Source: Halanaerobiales bacterium (GTDB taxonomy: Bacteria; Bacillota_F; Halanaerobiia; DY22613). Taken from it: DNA of 8,990 bases. The translations under genes were made by a program, and so were the position numbers. Of this stretch, positions 7,595-8,990 are shown piece by piece; position 1 is the stretch's first letter, and each line of letters begins with the position of its first letter. The notes below the pieces were generated by a model. The model had not been told where the DNA came from. It did not search any database and saw nothing but the letters and a program-made list of their open reading frames with translations. Location: positions 1 through 8,990 of the forward strand of contig JAGMES010000167.1 in NCBI GenBank assembly GCA_023128035.1. Reading direction: 5' to 3'.

Positions 7595-8548
7595 TTATAA
7601 TTTTATGATCTTATAGTTACCTTGACCAAATACAGTATTCTTACCTACATAGCAATATTGTCCTAAAATTAAGTACGGTAAAAAAGGTTTTAAATTTCCA
7701 GTGTAATAAACTTCACCTAGTAAGCCATACATTTCTACTTGTTGATCCTGACGTGACGAATATCTAGTCCAATTTCGCCAACTAGTACGATCTTTAGTTA
7801 ACTGAATTTCTTTCGATTGTTTCAGAAGTTCTGGATAGTTTATAGAAGGAACATCAGTACCATAGAATACATTTAAACTCGATAATCTGCGTAAGATATT
7901 TCTCATCAAATATTCAAATTCTAACTTTTTGACCCAAGCTTTATTTGCTTTAAGTAACATTGGTGTCAAAATTTTCAGTCTAATTTTATCAGAAGGTAGA
8001 TGCTTTTGAAATTCCAAAACATGATCCCAGTCCAATTCAATAAAAGGGTTTGTCACTATATTTGCATATTCAGAATAAATACGTTCTGCTTTGCCCACCA
8101 ATTCATTTATATTCCAAACTTCAGACAAGACAAACTTTCCTCTTTCTACACCAATACCTGTTTTTCCTAGATTCTGTATAGCTACTAATAGATATGGTAG
8201 AAATCTATTTGTTGAACCAAATAAGCGAATTGTAAAATGAATATGTTCTCCTGGATAATATTCCGTTTTTCCATTTATCCGCGGTTCAAGTATGTATGGC
8301 CTTGGCTTTGTACTAAACCGATTGGTTATTTGTTCTTTTTCCATATCTGACATACTGGGTTCGAAAATCTGGGTATATGCACACTGGTTGCTTAACAAGC
8401 ACTTTTTACAATCATTATTTTTTGTAGAACAAACTAGCTCACGTAGGGCATGACCCAACCCACCTCGAATAGTAGAACCTGGATGATCAGGCAGCTTAAT
8501 TTTTTCAATAGCAATTAGTGTAAAATCGTACTGGCTTATTTTGAACAT
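7595..8548 (-). CDS. cas6: CRISPR pre-crRNA endoribonuclease Cas6
   Basis: This RAMP-fold RNase cuts the array transcript within each repeat. The 317-aa length is at the larger end of the family. The N-terminus has STIRGGLGHALRELVC (25-40) followed by a four-cysteine cluster C40, C47, C50, C56 leading into YTQIFEP. That is the pattern of the Cas6 branch with a DUF2276-type C-terminal domain (the 'RAMP protein Cas6' group), and probably binds zinc or another metal. The C-terminus carries GEVYYTGNLKPFLPYLILGQYCYVGKNTVFGQGNYKI (278-314), including the glycine-rich loop GKNTVFGQG (302-310) that contacts RNA in this family. H33 is one possible catalytic histidine, but this cannot be settled by reading. 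The start is ATG at 8548 with AGGAG 7 nt upstream. It is the first gene of the operon, beginning 44 bp after the terminal repeat of the array, an unusual position for cas6 in I-D. Confidence 0.9.
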   Translation of the reverse strand: MFKISQYDFTLIAIEKIKLPDHPGSTIRGGLGHALRELVCSTKNNDCKKCLLSNQCAYTQIFEPSMSDMEKEQITNRFSTKPRPYILEPRINGKTEYYPGEHIHFTIRLFGSTNRFLPYLLVAIQNLGKTGIGVERGKFVLSEVWNINELVGKAERIYSEYANIVTNPFIELDWDHVLEFQKHLPSDKIRLKILTPMLLKANKAWVKKLEFEYLMRNILRRLSSLNVFYGTDVPSINYPELLKQSKEIQLTKDRTSWRNWTRYSSRQDQQVEMYGLLGEVYYTGNLKPFLPYLILGQYCYVGKNTVFGQGNYKIIKL

Positions 8549-8635
8549 GATATTTCTCCTTTAGTCTAGTAATAAACTTTTACTTTGTGGAAATTTTTAT
8601 CTCCTAGTAATGGAGTCTTGATTGTAACGTCAATT
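8549..8635 (-). promoter_or_regulatory. Array-cas6 junction; possible cas operon promoter
   Basis: Only 44 bp separate the last repeat from the cas6 ATG, so a dedicated promoter would have to reach into the array. On the minus strand TTGACG (8633-8628), at the spacer/repeat border, is a good -35 candidate. The hexamer 18 nt downstream (TACTAG, 8609-8604, within the degenerate repeat) is a poor -10. No better pair was found by eye. The cas6 SD (AGGAG) occupies about 8556-8560. Readthrough from the array transcript is an equally possible way to express the operon. Confidence 0.2.
8593..8628 (-). repeat. Degenerate terminal (trailer-end) CRISPR repeat
   Basis: Read on the minus strand, the first half (GTTACAATCAAGACTCCATTA) is intact. 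The loop has lost one base and changed (ATTAAGTA to ATTACTA), GGAG is kept, and the final handle ACTGAAAG has decayed to ATAAAAAT. Decay of the last repeat at its 3' side is typical of the leader-distal end of an array. A 5' handle is not needed after the last spacer, and the CTCC/GGAG stem that Cas6 would use to trim the last crRNA is still possible. Confidence 0.85.
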
Positions 8636-8990
8636 CTTAGATCTGTTTGGTTATCCACCCTATGACTTTCAGTCTCCTACTTAATGGAGTCTTGATTGTA
8701 ACTTCTTTCAAGAACTGTATATATGCAACTCTTATTCCACCCCTTTCAGTCTCCTACTTAATGGAGTCTTGATTGTAACCTAGTTCCGATACTGGTTGAT
8801 TTTGCTGTAATATAGATCTTTCAGTCTCCTACTTAATGGAGTCTTGATTGTAACCTCAAATCCTTATAGACTGTTGATATCATTGGGCTGACTTTCAGTC
8901 TCCTACTTAATGGAGTCTTGATTGTAACTCCACCCTTGACTGAGTGAATAGTTCCAATGGTGACCAACTTTCAGTCTCCTACTTAATGGA
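8593..8990 (-). CRISPR. CRISPR array, type I-D associated, cut by the right edge
   Basis: Six repeat units and five spacers are present. Complete 37-nt repeats, identical to each other, lie at 8666-8702, 8743-8779, 8818-8854 and 8892-8928. A partial one is at 8968-8990 (23 nt, cut by the window edge) and a degenerate one at 8593-8628. Spacers are at 8629-8665 (37), 8703-8742 (40), 8780-8817 (38), 8855-8891 (37) and 8929-8967 (39 nt). On the minus strand the repeat begins GTTACAATCAAGACTCC and ends GGAGACTGAAAG. A CTCC/GGAG stem with an 8-nt loop (ATTAAGTA) is followed by exactly 8 nt, ACTGAAAG, close to the ACTGAAAC handle I recall for the Synechocystis I-D array. This, plus the degenerate repeat on the left, indicates leftward transcription, with the leader and newest spacers beyond the right edge. 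Confidence 0.97.

Noticed and set aside
8593..8990. Plus-strand (rightward) transcription of the array
   Set aside because: It would put 10 or more bases after the stem and an unusual ATTGTAAC handle, and would place the decayed repeat at the leader end. The minus orientation fits both the handle length and the decay.

Overview
The window carries most of a subtype I-D CRISPR-Cas locus. All genes are on the minus strand and read right to left. The DNA is AT-rich, with strong AGGAGG-type ribosome binding sites and tightly packed genes. The last gene has a GWWG-x-PWG-x-IYTI membrane motif that I associate with small Firmicutes proteins. A low-GC Bacillota host (Bacilli or Clostridia) fits best, but no marker gene here fixes the genus.

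Layout in transcription order (high to low coordinates): a CRISPR array enters from the right edge (8593-8990) with 37-nt repeats and 37-40-nt spacers. It ends in a degenerate terminal repeat only 44 bp before the first cas gene. Then follow cas6 (crRNA-processing RNase), cas10d/csc3 (large subunit with an N-terminal HD nuclease domain), an unassigned 201-202 aa helical protein, cas7d/csc2 (backbone), cas5d/csc1, cas3' (helicase without an HD domain), and a small membrane protein. Gaps are 36 bp or less and three junctions overlap or nearly abut, so this looks like one operon. The final 197 bp (1-197) hold no convincing gene and only weak terminator-like hairpins.

How the parts work together: Cas6 cuts the array transcript at the base of the repeat hairpin, leaving an 8-nt ACTGAAAG handle. 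Csc1, a Csc2 filament, Cas10d and a small subunit form the Cascade-like complex on the crRNA. Cas3' supplies the helicase/ATPase, and the HD nuclease sits on Cas10d instead of Cas3, which is the hallmark of I-D. No cas1, cas2 or cas4 is in the window.

Two points deserve attention. (1) Cas10d stops soon after its conserved RTGFSERDNIY region. It seems to lack the C-terminal helical part that in known I-D systems also yields Cas11d from an internal start. The translationally coupled 202-aa gene directly after it is the natural candidate for a Cas11d split into its own gene. (2) The membrane protein gene after cas3' has its best start (strong SD touching the cas3' stop) in a frame that runs into a stop at a T7 tract, where a +1 shift would join it to the main reading frame. 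That could be programmed frameshifting, phase variation or an indel. Gene order (cas6 first, cas3' last) also differs from the usual I-D order.
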